A stretch of 10,234 bases of DNA from an uncultured Flavobacteriales bacterium (GCA_946478675.1 CAMLEF010000149.1:1-10234); one strand, 5' to 3'; counted from the stretch's first letter, positions 1 to 6,570 are shown. The notes: a model not told the origin generated them from the sequence alone. Program-made: numbers and translations.

Positions 1-1
1 G

Positions 2-568
2 CATTCGGCGACGAAATACCTGAACGGCCACAGCGATGTTGTTGCCGGAGTAGTGGCTGCCTCGCACGAGCGCATTATGAAAATGATGGCGGAAGAATAC
101 ATGACGATTGGTGCGATCATCGGTGCGCATGATGCTTGGCTGATGCTGCGCGGTCTGCGTACGCTCGAGTTGCGCGTGAACCGCTCGGCTTCTTCCGCAC
201 AGGGAATCGCGGAATGGCTGGAGCAGCATCCGAAGGTGGAAAAGATCAACTACCCGTTCCTGAAAAGTAACCGCGATTATGATCTCGCGAAAAAACAAAT
301 GAAGCAGGGAGGGGGATTGCTTTCCATCCAGCTGAAGACAGCCGACGTTGCCGGAGTTGAACGGTTCTGCGACAGCCTGAAATATTTTTTGCTGGCGACC
401 TCGTGGGGCGGACACGAATCGTTGTGTTTCCCGATGTGCGCGCTGGCGGCTGCCGAAAGCTTCAAGTCGAAGACGAGCCTGCCGTGGAATCTCGTGCGAC
501 TTTACATCGGGCTGGAAGATCCGGCCGCGCTGAAAGCCGATCTCGAACAAGCGCTTGCAAAAATCTGA
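2..568 (+). CDS. PLP-dependent trans-sulfuration enzyme (Cys/Met metabolism family), 5'-truncated
   Basis: This is the C-terminal 188 residues of a cytosolic PLP enzyme of the cystathionine gamma-synthase / cystathionine lyase / methionine gamma-lyase family. The frame is open from the window edge, so the start lies upstream; the GTG at 53 is an internal codon. Visible family marks are HSATKYLNGHSD at the very edge (the lysine codon at 14-16 should carry the PLP Schiff base), RGLRTLELR, SWGGHESL and, near the end, VRLYIGLED, whose arginine normally binds the substrate carboxylate. Such enzymes form or cleave C-S bonds of cystathionine, homocysteine, cysteine or methionine. The sequence does not allow a choice between synthase and lyase: SWGG resembles the cystathionine beta-lyase loop, but the N-terminal half is missing. 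The stop is TGA at 566-568, 3 bp before the next gene, which suggests co-transcription. Family is secure; exact reaction is not. Confidence 0.93.
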   Translation, partial: HSATKYLNGHSDVVAGVVAASHERIMKMMAEEYMTIGAIIGAHDAWLMLRGLRTLELRVNRSASSAQGIAEWLEQHPKVEKINYPFLKSNRDYDLAKKQMKQGGGLLSIQLKTADVAGVERFCDSLKYFLLATSWGGHESLCFPMCALAAAESFKSKTSLPWNLVRLYIGLEDPAALKADLEQALAKI

Positions 569-571
569 TGC

Positions 572-859
572 ATGAGCCGCACGCCCATTATACTTTCGAT
601 GATCGGTCTGGGAACGGCGGCGCTGTTCGTTCTTGCGCTGCTGTCGGGCCTGAGCAGCGAGAACTTCGGAGCAACCATCGGCTTCTTTTTCCTGGTGCTG
701 GCGACTCAAATCGTGGCGTTGATTTCGAATGTGATTATCCTGAGAAAGGGCACTGTTGGCTGGAAAGTTTTTTCCGGCATTTACAGTGTAGCGATCGCCG
801 TGTTTCTCGGTGTCATCATTTATGCACTGTATGACCTGGCGCATACGACGTATAATTGA
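572..859 (+). CDS. Small integral membrane protein, unknown function (paralogue 1 of a tandem pair)
   Basis: A 95-residue hydrophobic protein that I do not recognise. It shows about three membrane segments, at residues 6-26, 33-56 and 66-87, with a short polar loop ILRKGTVGWK between the second and third. The core N-x2-ILRK-x3-GWK-x2-SG-I-YS recurs in the next gene, so the two are probably duplicates. The ATG at 572 was chosen because it lies 3 bp after the upstream stop and the hydrophobic segment follows at once. There is no clear Shine-Dalgarno sequence, which is normal in Bacteroidetes. Tight spacing suggests translation from the same transcript as the trans-sulfuration gene, but nothing links the functions. 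The gene ends in TGA and the frame stays open into the next gene. Reality as a gene is likely; function is unknown. Confidence 0.75.
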   Translation: MSRTPIILSMIGLGTAALFVLALLSGLSSENFGATIGFFFLVLATQIVALISNVIILRKGTVGWKVFSGIYSVAIAVFLGVIIYALYDLAHTTYN

Positions 860-870
860 AGTGTAAATTA

Positions 871-882
871 TAACCACGGTTA
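871..882. repeat. Short inverted repeat 8 bp before the start of the 85-residue membrane protein gene
   Basis: TAACC-AC-GGTTA is a perfect 5-bp inverted repeat with a 2-bp spacer. It lies in the 30-bp gap between the two membrane-protein genes, ending just before the ATG at 890. Its position would suit a small operator or a structure affecting initiation, but a repeat this short can arise by chance. A TATAAT-like string at 851-856 lies upstream without a matching -35 element. Confidence 0.25.
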
Positions 883-889
883 CAAAGCC

Positions 890-1147
890 ATGTTCCGTCT
901 GGCGAAACAAATTTCAGGTATCAGCTTTTTGCTTTTCATAGTATTCGTGGTGGCTGTGTTTACGCCGGTTGCCGTTTATGGTCCTTCCTGGCTCGCGTGG
1001 ATCATTCTTCCCGCGCAGCCGTTGATGCTCGTGCTGAACATTTTTATCCTGCGAAAAGAAGAAGAGCTGGGCTGGAAAATGCTCGCAGGAGTTTACAGTC
1101 TTTGTATCCTGATCCTGCTCGTGTATTGCGCGCTTATTCTGACGTGA
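890..1147 (+). CDS. Small integral membrane protein, unknown function (paralogue 2 of a tandem pair)
   Basis: An 85-residue hydrophobic protein of unknown function. Membrane segments are likely at about residues 10-30, 34-53 and 65-84, with a charged loop ILRKEEELGWK between the second and third. The core N-x2-ILRK-x4-GWK-x2-AG-V-YS aligns with the upstream gene, with GWK at residues 61-63 here against 63-65 there, which supports duplication. The ATG at 890 is used because the protein begins MFRLAK and then turns hydrophobic. No in-frame stop separates it from the TGA of the upstream gene, so the two open frames are contiguous apart from that codon. It is probably co-transcribed with the upstream genes. 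The stop is TGA at 1145-1147 and the nearest terminator is the hairpin at 1422-1458. Confidence 0.72.
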   Translation: MFRLAKQISGISFLLFIVFVVAVFTPVAVYGPSWLAWIILPAQPLMLVLNIFILRKEEELGWKMLAGVYSLCILILLVYCALILT

Positions 1148-1421
1148 AGAAAGTCTGTGCGTATGCGTGATGATGATCCATTGCGCAAAATTTTCCGAAC
1201 GATTTCGAACAGAAGGCAGCTAACCTCCTGCAGCAAGCGGCAGAATTCGCGAACAGCAGACGTTCATTGCAGATCATCTGTTTTCTTAAAGATAAATTCT
1301 GCTGCGCGATCGTTTTTTGCTTTTTCTCAGAGAAGAAATCTCAACAGAGAAGGATCGTCTGCGAAAACAGTAACGCGGCACAAAATTATCACGCAGAAAT
1401 TGCCGGTGTTTCCTGTGAAAC
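1148..1421. other. Non-coding stretch, no supported gene
   Basis: Between the small membrane gene and the terminator I see no convincing gene. The only sizeable plus-strand open frame here (1157-1450) is rich in Arg and Ser, has no recognisable domain and runs into the terminator hairpin. The stretch is visibly more AT-rich than its neighbours and probably holds the 3' untranslated region of the plus-strand group. It contains an 11-bp odd palindrome, CAGAT-C-ATCTG at 1270-1280, and no recognisable tRNA or other RNA gene. Confidence 0.6.
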
Positions 1422-1458
1422 AAAAAAACGGCCATCGTGATGAACGATAGCCGTTTTT
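1422..1458 (-). terminator. Bidirectional intrinsic terminator between convergent genes
   Basis: A 15-bp stem with one mismatch is formed by AAAAACGGCCATCGT (1424-1438) and ACGATAGCCGTTTTT (1444-1458), with the 5-base loop GATGA. Read on the minus strand it lies 16 bp past the TAG of gene A and ends in seven T. Read on the plus strand it ends in five T and can close the small-membrane-protein transcript. Stem, small loop and U-tracts on both sides fit a shared terminator for convergent transcription. Confidence 0.88.
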
Positions 1459-1474
1459 CGAAAAAAGAAAAAAT

Positions 1475-4400
1475 CTAGTACGTAACCGCGCGGATCACCG
1501 ATTCGCTCTTCGAACCTTTGAGGCGAATTGTGTAAACGCCTTTGCCGTACGAGCTGAGATCGATGTTGCGATCGTACGCGCCGCTGAATTGACCGAGCGA
1601 TTCTGCGTATACGATTTGTCCCAGCGCGTTGGTGATTTCGATCGTGTACGTGTCTGCAGTCGTTACGTTGAAACGCAATTCGAAATGGCCGTCGCTGGGA
1701 TTCGGCAGCAGCGTGAAGAAGGTTGTGTTCTGCGAAGCGGCAATGCCCGTCGGATCGGTGACGGCAGAAGACTGGCCAGAGCCGCAACCGGCTGCGTCGT
1801 ATACTTCCACCGTGTAGTTGCCGGTTTGTGCGGCAGTGTACGATTGTGCGGTTGCGCCTGCGATCGGGTTGCCGTTGAGGAACCACTGGTAGCTCGCGCC
1901 GGTAACGCTCGAAGTCAACGTGCTTCCGTTCACGATGACCGATGGCGTAGACGGTGGTGTATCCACGGTTACGATAAACGTCGCGGTGTTGATGCATCCG
2001 TTTCCGTCAACGCCGGTGAGCGTGTAGGTGGTTGTCATCGCGGGATTGCCGGTGATGGGGCTGCCGGCCTGGTTACCGGGCATCCAGTTGTAGATCGTGG
2101 CGCCGTTGCCGGTGAGCGTAACAGGTGCGCCTTCGCAAACCATGTTGTTGCCGCTGATGGAAACATTCGGCAGCGGATTCACGACGACATTCACTGTGGA
2201 AGTATTCGTGCAGCCGTTTGCATCGGTTCCGGTGACCGTGTACGTCGTAGAAGCAGCAGGAGCATCGGAAATGTTTGCGCCTGTCAGGTTCACCGGTTGC
2301 CAGTTGTAGCCCGATGCGCCGCCGGCAGAAAGCGAAACGCTGTTGCCCGCACAGATGCCGGAATTCGAAGCGGAAGACGTTACCGCCGGCAGCGGGTTGA
2401 CCGCAATGGAAATGACGGCGGTGTTGTTGCAGCCGTTCGCATCGGTTCCCGTAACGGTGTACGTCGTAAACGCGGCAGGCACATCCGTTACCGTAGCGCC
2501 GGAAAGATTGCCGGGCATCCACGAATACGAGTTGGCGCCGGAAGCCGTAAGCATCGCCGCGTCACCTTCGCAGACGGAAGCGTTGGCGGCAGTAACCGTC
2601 ACATTCGGCAATGCATTTACCGTAACGCCGACGGTCGCGGTGTTCACGCAGCCATTCGCGTCTGTGCCGGTTACCGTGTACGTCGCGGAAGCTGCGGGCG
2701 TATCTGTTATGGAAGAACCGTTGAGATTACCCGGCATCCAGGAATAGTTCGTTGCGCCATTGCCGGAAAGCGTTACGCTGTTGCCGCTGCAAACGCTGCT
2801 GTTCGATGCAGATGCGGTTACGACAGGCAATGCGTTCACCGTGATGGTTTGCGTCGCCGTATTCGTGCAGCCGTTCGCGGAAGTTCCGGTAACAGTATAC
2901 GTCGTTGTGCTTGCGGGAGAAACGGAGATCGTCGTTCCGGTCAATGCGCCGGGATTCCACGTGTAGCCCGTTGCGCCGCTTGCCGTGAGCGAAGTGTTGT
3001 TACCGGCGCAGATCGTTGCGTTGGAAGCAGTCATCGTTACAGTCGGCGAAGGATTCACGGTGATGGTGCGCGTGGCCGTGTTCGTGCAGCCGGAAGAGGT
3101 TCCGGTTACGGTGTACGTCGTCGTGGAAGACGGGCTCACGGAAACCGAAGTTCCGGAAAGCGCTCCCGGCATCCAGCTGTATGTCGATGCGCCTGATGCA
3201 GTGATGGTGGTGCTGTTGCCGGCGCAGATTGCTGTAGAAGTCGTAATCGTGGTTACGGTCGGCGTCGGATTGACGGTGATGGTGCGTGTTGCGGTGTTCG
3301 TGCAGCCGTTTGCGCCGGTTCCGGTTACCGTGTACGTTGTCGTTGTTGCCGGCGAAACGGTGACGGTTGTTCCGGTCAATGCGCCGGGGTTCCACGTGTA
3401 GCTCGTTGCGCCGGAAGCGGTGATCGTGGTGTTGTTGCCGGAGCAGATCGTTGTGGTGGCAGACGTCGCGGTCACCGTCGGAGCGGGATTCACCGTGATG
3501 GTGCGCGTGGCAGTATTGGTGCAGCCATTCGCAGATGTTCCGGTGACGGTGTACGTCGTCGTTCCTGCCGGCGAAACAGTAACGGTGGTTCCGCTGAGCG
3601 CGCCGGGATTCCAGGAATACGTCGATGCGCCGGAGGCGGTGATCGTGGTGCTGTTGCCTGCGCAGATGGTCGTTGTCGCAGATGTCGTCGTTACCGTCGG
3701 CGTGGGATTTACCGTGATGATGCGCGTCGAAGTTCCAGTGCAGCCGGAAGATGTTCCGGTCACCGTGTACGTCGTTGTCGTCGTCGGGGAAACCGTTACC
3801 GAAGATCCGGAGAGCGATCCCGGCATCCAGGTGTAGGTCGTTGCGCCGGAAGCAGTGATCGTTGCGCTATTGCCCGAGCAGATCGTGGTCGAAGGCGTGG
3901 TGGTGGTTACCGTCGGCGTCGGGTTTACGGTGATCGTGCGTGTTGCTGTGTTCGTGCAGCCGTTCGCAGACGTTCCGGTAACGGTGTACGTCGTTGTCGT
4001 GGCCGGTGAAACGGTGACGGTTGTTCCGGTCAATGCGCCGGGGTTCCACGTGTACGACGTTCCGCCGGAAGCGGTGAGCGTGGTGCTGTTGCCGGAGCAG
4101 ATCGTAGTGGCGGCAGACGTCGCCGTGACGGTCGGGGAAGGATTCACCGTGATGATGCGCGTAGAAGTTCCCGAGCAACCCGAAGAGGTTCCCGTAACAG
4201 TGTAAGTCGTCGTAGTCGTGGGTGAAACGGTGACGGGACTTCCGGATAATGCGCCCGGCATCCAGGAATACGTTGTTGCGCCGTTCGCTGTGATCGTCGC
4301 GCTGTTGCCGGAGCAGATCGTGGTGGTGGAAGTCGTCGTGGTAACCGTCGGTGTCGGGTTGACGGTGATGGTGCGCGTCGCTGTGTTTGTACAACCATTC

Positions 4401-6136
4401 GCGCCGGTTCCGGTAACGGTGTACGTCGTCGTCGTTGTTGGTGAAACGGTGACGGAGGTTCCTGTCAATGCGCCGGGGTTCCACGTGTAGCTCGTCGCGC
4501 CGCTGCCGGTGAGTGTGGTGCTGTTGCCGGAGCAGATCGTTGTCGTTCCGGAAGTAGCGGTAACCGTCGGCGAAGGATTCACGGTGATGGTTCTTGTCGC
4601 AGTATTCGTGCAGCCGTTGGCGTTGGTTCCGGTAACGGTGTACGTCGTGGTAACGGTCGGCGTAACGGTAACGCTGGTGCCGGTGAGCGCGCCGGGGTTC
4701 CACGTGTAGCTTGTTCCTCCGGAGCCGGTCAGTGTCGTTGAGCTGCCTGCGCAGATCGTTGTTGAGGATGCGGTCGTGGTGATGGTCGGCAGCGCGTTGA
4801 CGGTGATCGTGTGCGTGATGGTGTTGCTGCCGCTGCCATTGGTAGCGATGAGCGTGACGGTGCGTGTTCCTGCGGTGGCCCAGGTAACGCTGGGGTTTTG
4901 CAAGGTGGAGCTTCCGGGTGTGCCGCCGGGGAACGTCCAGCTCCAGCTGGTCGGCGAGTTGGTGGAATTGTCGGTGAAGTTGACCGTGGTACCAACACAA
5001 ACCGACGAGGCGCTCATGGTGAATGCCGCTACGGGCGCTGCTGTCGGTGCCTGGCAACCGTTGGAGGTCGTGAGGCCATTGTACGGCGCAGTATTCAGCA
5101 CGGCGAGCATGCGTGTTTTCTGGTTGGCGGTAAACAGGTTCAGGCAGTTGTCGTAGCTGTAATCCATGTAATTCTCGAACATGATGCCGGGGCTCGTGCC
5201 AGAGCAGGCGTCGGTGTGCGGGAAGGTGAAGCAGGTGGTGGTGGCGTCGGCCTGGTTCGGGGTGTCGGCGCAAAGGTCGCTGCCGGTGCAGGAGCCGCCG
5301 TCGTCGCCCCAGATGTGATAGAGGTTGAAGCAGTGCGAGAATTCGTGCGTAGTGGTGCGCCCGCGGTCGTACGGGTTGAGGATGGAGGTGAATGTGCCGT
5401 ACGACGTGTAATTCGAGCCGAAAGCGGAATAGAGAATGACGACGCCCATGGTCTGGCTCACCGTTGAGGTCGGGAATTCGCCGTAGCCGAGCAGGCCGGA
5501 ACCGAGGTTGCAGACCCAGATGTTGAGGTAGCGCGTCGGGTCCCAGGCGTCGAGGCCGCCACTGGAATAATGTTTCACGTTGTCGTTTGTGCCGAAAGAG
5601 GTGACGGTGGTGGAGCGGCGTTCGATGCCGGTAGTGGCGGCGCCGTTCGGGTCGCGTTGCGCGAGGCAGAACTGGATGGTGGTGTTAACGGCCTGCGACC
5701 AGTGCGTGTTCTGGTCGGCGTTGGTGCGGCCGAAATCTTCGTTCAATACCTGGATCTGCGAGAGAACCTGGTTGTCGGGAATGTTCTGCGCGGCGGTTTT
5801 GTACACCACGTGCACGACGACCGGAAGCGTGACCACCGACTGCACGGTTTGTGCGGGCTGGTTGTGAAGATAGGTTTGAATGGCCTGCTCGTAGTTGTTG
5901 CGATCGACGGCGTAGTTGGGATTGGTAGCGGCAAGCGCGTCGAGACGATCCTGGTTCATCTGCGCACGCTGTGCCGGCGTGGTGATGTCACAATCGAAAC
6001 GGATCATGGATTTTCCGCTGACGTCGTAGTGTGCAACGGACTCGCTGGATTCCTGTGCGTAGAGGGTCGGCAGTTGCGCGAAGCCGTTCACAAAAATGCA
6101 TGCGGAAGCAAGTGAAAGGAGGAGCCTTTTTTTCAT
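1475..6136 (-). CDS. T9SS-secreted M43-family zinc metalloprotease with PKD domain and 13 Ig-like repeats (gene A)
   Basis: A complete 1553-residue secreted protein. The ATG at 6136 is chosen over the longer open frame to 6310 because it begins a typical Sec signal peptide (MKKRLLLSLASACIFVNGFA, cleavage near residue 20); the 58 upstream residues look non-coding. Residues 28-100 form a prosegment with a lone Cys49, a possible cysteine switch. Residues 100-350 are an M43 (pappalysin/cytophagalysin) peptidase: the zinc motif HEFSHCFNLYHIWG has ligands His264, His268 and His274 and catalytic Glu265, followed by DTPNQ and the Met-turn NYMDYS (Met324). A PKD domain covers 369-446, 13 Ig-like repeats 447-1391, another Ig-like domain about 1394-1460 and a T9SS type A sorting domain 1472-1553 (LLPNPSDGHF to the end). 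The protein should pass Sec, then T9SS, to the surface or medium, where it would cut proteins. Substrate is unknown. Gene B upstream is a paralogue, but each gene has its own terminator. Confidence 0.94.
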   Translation of the reverse strand: MKKRLLLSLASACIFVNGFAQLPTLYAQESSESVAHYDVSGKSMIRFDCDITTPAQRAQMNQDRLDALAATNPNYAVDRNNYEQAIQTYLHNQPAQTVQSVVTLPVVVHVVYKTAAQNIPDNQVLSQIQVLNEDFGRTNADQNTHWSQAVNTTIQFCLAQRDPNGAATTGIERRSTTVTSFGTNDNVKHYSSGGLDAWDPTRYLNIWVCNLGSGLLGYGEFPTSTVSQTMGVVILYSAFGSNYTSYGTFTSILNPYDRGRTTTHEFSHCFNLYHIWGDDGGSCTGSDLCADTPNQADATTTCFTFPHTDACSGTSPGIMFENYMDYSYDNCLNLFTANQKTRMLAVLNTAPYNGLTTSNGCQAPTAAPVAAFTMSASSVCVGTTVNFTDNSTNSPTSWSWTFPGGTPGSSTLQNPSVTWATAGTRTVTLIATNGSGSNTITHTITVNALPTITTTASSTTICAGSSTTLTGSGGTSYTWNPGALTGTSVTVTPTVTTTYTVTGTNANGCTNTATRTITVNPSPTVTATSGTTTICSGNSTTLTGSGATSYTWNPGALTGTSVTVSPTTTTTYTVTGTGANGCTNTATRTITVNPTPTVTTTTSTTTICSGNSATITANGATTYSWMPGALSGSPVTVSPTTTTTYTVTGTSSGCSGTSTRIITVNPSPTVTATSAATTICSGNSTTLTASGGTSYTWNPGALTGTTVTVSPATTTTYTVTGTSANGCTNTATRTITVNPTPTVTTTTPSTTICSGNSATITASGATTYTWMPGSLSGSSVTVSPTTTTTYTVTGTSSGCTGTSTRIITVNPTPTVTTTSATTTICAGNSTTITASGASTYSWNPGALSGTTVTVSPAGTTTYTVTGTSANGCTNTATRTITVNPAPTVTATSATTTICSGNNTTITASGATSYTWNPGALTGTTVTVSPATTTTYTVTGTGANGCTNTATRTITVNPTPTVTTITTSTAICAGNSTTITASGASTYSWMPGALSGTSVSVSPSSTTTYTVTGTSSGCTNTATRTITVNPSPTVTMTASNATICAGNNTSLTASGATGYTWNPGALTGTTISVSPASTTTYTVTGTSANGCTNTATQTITVNALPVVTASASNSSVCSGNSVTLSGNGATNYSWMPGNLNGSSITDTPAASATYTVTGTDANGCVNTATVGVTVNALPNVTVTAANASVCEGDAAMLTASGANSYSWMPGNLSGATVTDVPAAFTTYTVTGTDANGCNNTAVISIAVNPLPAVTSSASNSGICAGNSVSLSAGGASGYNWQPVNLTGANISDAPAASTTYTVTGTDANGCTNTSTVNVVVNPLPNVSISGNNMVCEGAPVTLTGNGATIYNWMPGNQAGSPITGNPAMTTTYTLTGVDGNGCINTATFIVTVDTPPSTPSVIVNGSTLTSSVTGASYQWFLNGNPIAGATAQSYTAAQTGNYTVEVYDAAGCGSGQSSAVTDPTGIAASQNTTFFTLLPNPSDGHFELRFNVTTADTYTIEITNALGQIVYAESLGQFSGAYDRNIDLSSYGKGVYTIRLKGSKSESVIRAVTY
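1964..4798 (-). repeat. Coding tandem array of 13 Ig-like repeats in gene A (72-73 codons each)
   Basis: Thirteen units of 216 or 219 bp, with no gaps, encode residues 447-1391. In protein order they start at 4798, 4579, 4360, 4144, 3925, 3709, 3490, 3271, 3055, 2836, 2617, 2398 and 2179. Each unit begins N-(P/A)-x-P-x-V-(T/S), has a Cys near position 16 in I-C-(S/A)-G, a Trp near 33 in Y-x-W-(N/M/Q)-P, a Tyr in TTTYTVTG and a second Cys near 62-63 in x-GC. Cys-Trp-Cys spacing fits a small Ig-like fold with one disulfide, similar to the Ig-like domains common in giant Cytophaga-type surface proteins. Unit 2 contains 27 Thr and 8 Ser in 73 residues. Units 3, 5 and 8 are one residue shorter and carry SSGC with WMPG. 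Units 10-13 are clearly more divergent than units 1-9. Confidence 0.95.
3354..3400. repeat. Exact 47-bp direct repeat with 4008-4054
   Basis: The 47 bases here are identical to 4008-4054; the base just before each copy differs (c against t). The copies are 654 bp apart, which is exactly three repeat units (73+72+73 codons), so they lie at the same place in repeats 7 and 4 of gene A. Identity that includes silent positions points to recent duplication or gene conversion inside the array, and it marks a likely site for slippage or unequal crossing-over. Confidence 0.9.
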
Positions 6137-6226
6137 GCGTTGATTGGTTGGTGTGCTGCAAAAACGAATTACAAGAAAAACGTACGGGGCGCGATCTGAG
6201 CTTAATAGGGCATCAGGGCAATCAAA

Positions 6227-6267
6227 TTCCACACGGGAAGTTTTTCCCGAAGGGGCGTGGAAAACTT
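6227..6267. repeat. Nested inverted repeats in the leader of gene A
   Basis: Two overlapping inverted repeats lie about 90-130 bp upstream of gene A's start. TTCCAC (6227-6232) pairs with GTGGAA (6257-6262), and AAGTTTTTCC (6238-6247) pairs with GGAAAACTT (6259-6267) with a one-base bulge. A third TTCCAC occurs at 6285-6290. A local GGGAA-GTTT-TTCCC hairpin (6235-6248) competes with these. This could be an operator or a leader RNA structure for gene A, but no known regulator site is recognised. Confidence 0.35.
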
Positions 6268-6376
6268 GTGCAGCAAAAACGAAGTTCCACAACACCGGCG
6301 GAATTCCCAAGTGTTGTTGGAATACAACCTCTCCTTCACCGAAGCTGCGGACGGTTCAACCTAGCCCCGGGCGCAA

Positions 6377-6440
6377 CGGTAGCCCGCAGGGTGCAGCAGA
6401 ACTCCGCTGGCGCTCCGTTCGCTGCACCCTCGTTCTACCG
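6377..6440. ncRNA. Candidate 64-nt structured intergenic element (hairpin or REP-like palindrome)
   Basis: Nested arms pair across this stretch: CGGTAG (6377-6382) with CTACCG (6435-6440), GGGTGCAGC (6389-6397) with GCTGCACCC (6421-6429), and GAAC (6399-6402) with GTTC (6417-6420). This gives a long hairpin with one internal loop, and CGCTGGCG within the apical loop can pair with itself. No T-tract follows, so it is not a simple terminator. It may be a dispersed palindromic element like those found between genes in many bacteria, a leader RNA of gene A, or an mRNA processing site. The orientation cannot be decided from the sequence. Confidence 0.45.
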
Positions 6441-6520
6441 ATCGATACCTGCACCCGAGGACTACAAGTGAAGCACGGGACCGGGCGGCAATGGGAAAAC
6501 GTTTGCGGCAGCTTCAAAAA

Positions 6521-6557
6521 AGAAAAAGCCTCCCCGGAATCCGAAGAGGCTCTTTCT
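6521..6557 (-). terminator. Intrinsic terminator of gene B
   Basis: AGAAAAAGCCTC (6521-6532) pairs with GAGGCTCTTTCT (6546-6557) with one mismatch, and the loop region can form an extra CGG-AAT-CCG stem (6535-6543). On the minus strand it lies 13 bp past the TAA of gene B, and the descending arm continues into the T-rich complement of 6516-6521. Placement and form match the terminator after gene A. It implies that gene A is transcribed mostly from its own promoter. Confidence 0.82.
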
Positions 6558-6570
6558 GCGAAGTTGTGTT

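Larger units (their letters stand above)
6137..6570. promoter_or_regulatory. Intergenic region between genes B and A, with gene A's leader
   Basis: These 434 bases hold no supported gene; the plus-strand open frames crossing them (6031-6471 and 6144-6644) run antisense into the real genes and look random. Gene A's promoter should lie here, reading on the minus strand, because gene B has its own terminator at 6521-6557. I searched the minus strand for the Bacteroidetes TAnnTTTG element and found only the weak TACGTTTT (plus-strand 6177-6184) without a well-placed TTG upstream. No Shine-Dalgarno sequence precedes the ATG at 6136. The region contains the inverted repeats at 6227-6267 and 6377-6440. 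Confidence 0.5.

Noticed and set aside
851..856. TATAAT string as a promoter for the 85-residue membrane gene
   Set aside because: It lies at the end of the upstream coding region with no -35 partner at proper spacing, and Bacteroidetes promoters usually use TAnnTTTG.
1256..1370. Possible pseudoknot from GCAGACG/CGTCTGC and CTGTTTTC/GAAAACAG pairs
   Set aside because: Arms are 7-8 bp, about 80-100 bp apart and crossing; without conservation this is within chance expectation for an AT-rich stretch.
1157..1450. 97-codon plus-strand open frame after the membrane genes
   Set aside because: Unusual Arg/Ser-rich composition, no domain, and it ends inside the terminator hairpin.
1589..3196. Long plus-strand open frame of 535 codons antisense to gene A's repeats
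   Set aside because: It mirrors the repeat array, which has a low stop frequency because of its GC-rich Thr/Gly/Pro codons. Its translation is Arg- and Cys-rich with no domain, whereas the opposite frame encodes clear domains.
3867..5273. Minus-strand open frame of 468 codons in another frame of gene A
   Set aside because: It overlaps the protease, PKD and Ig-repeat code; its translation is His/Arg-rich with no fold, a frame-shifted shadow of gene A.
6137..6310. Extension of gene A to an ATG at 6310
   Set aside because: The added 58 residues would bury the signal peptide beginning at the ATG at 6136, and they cover the leader inverted repeats.
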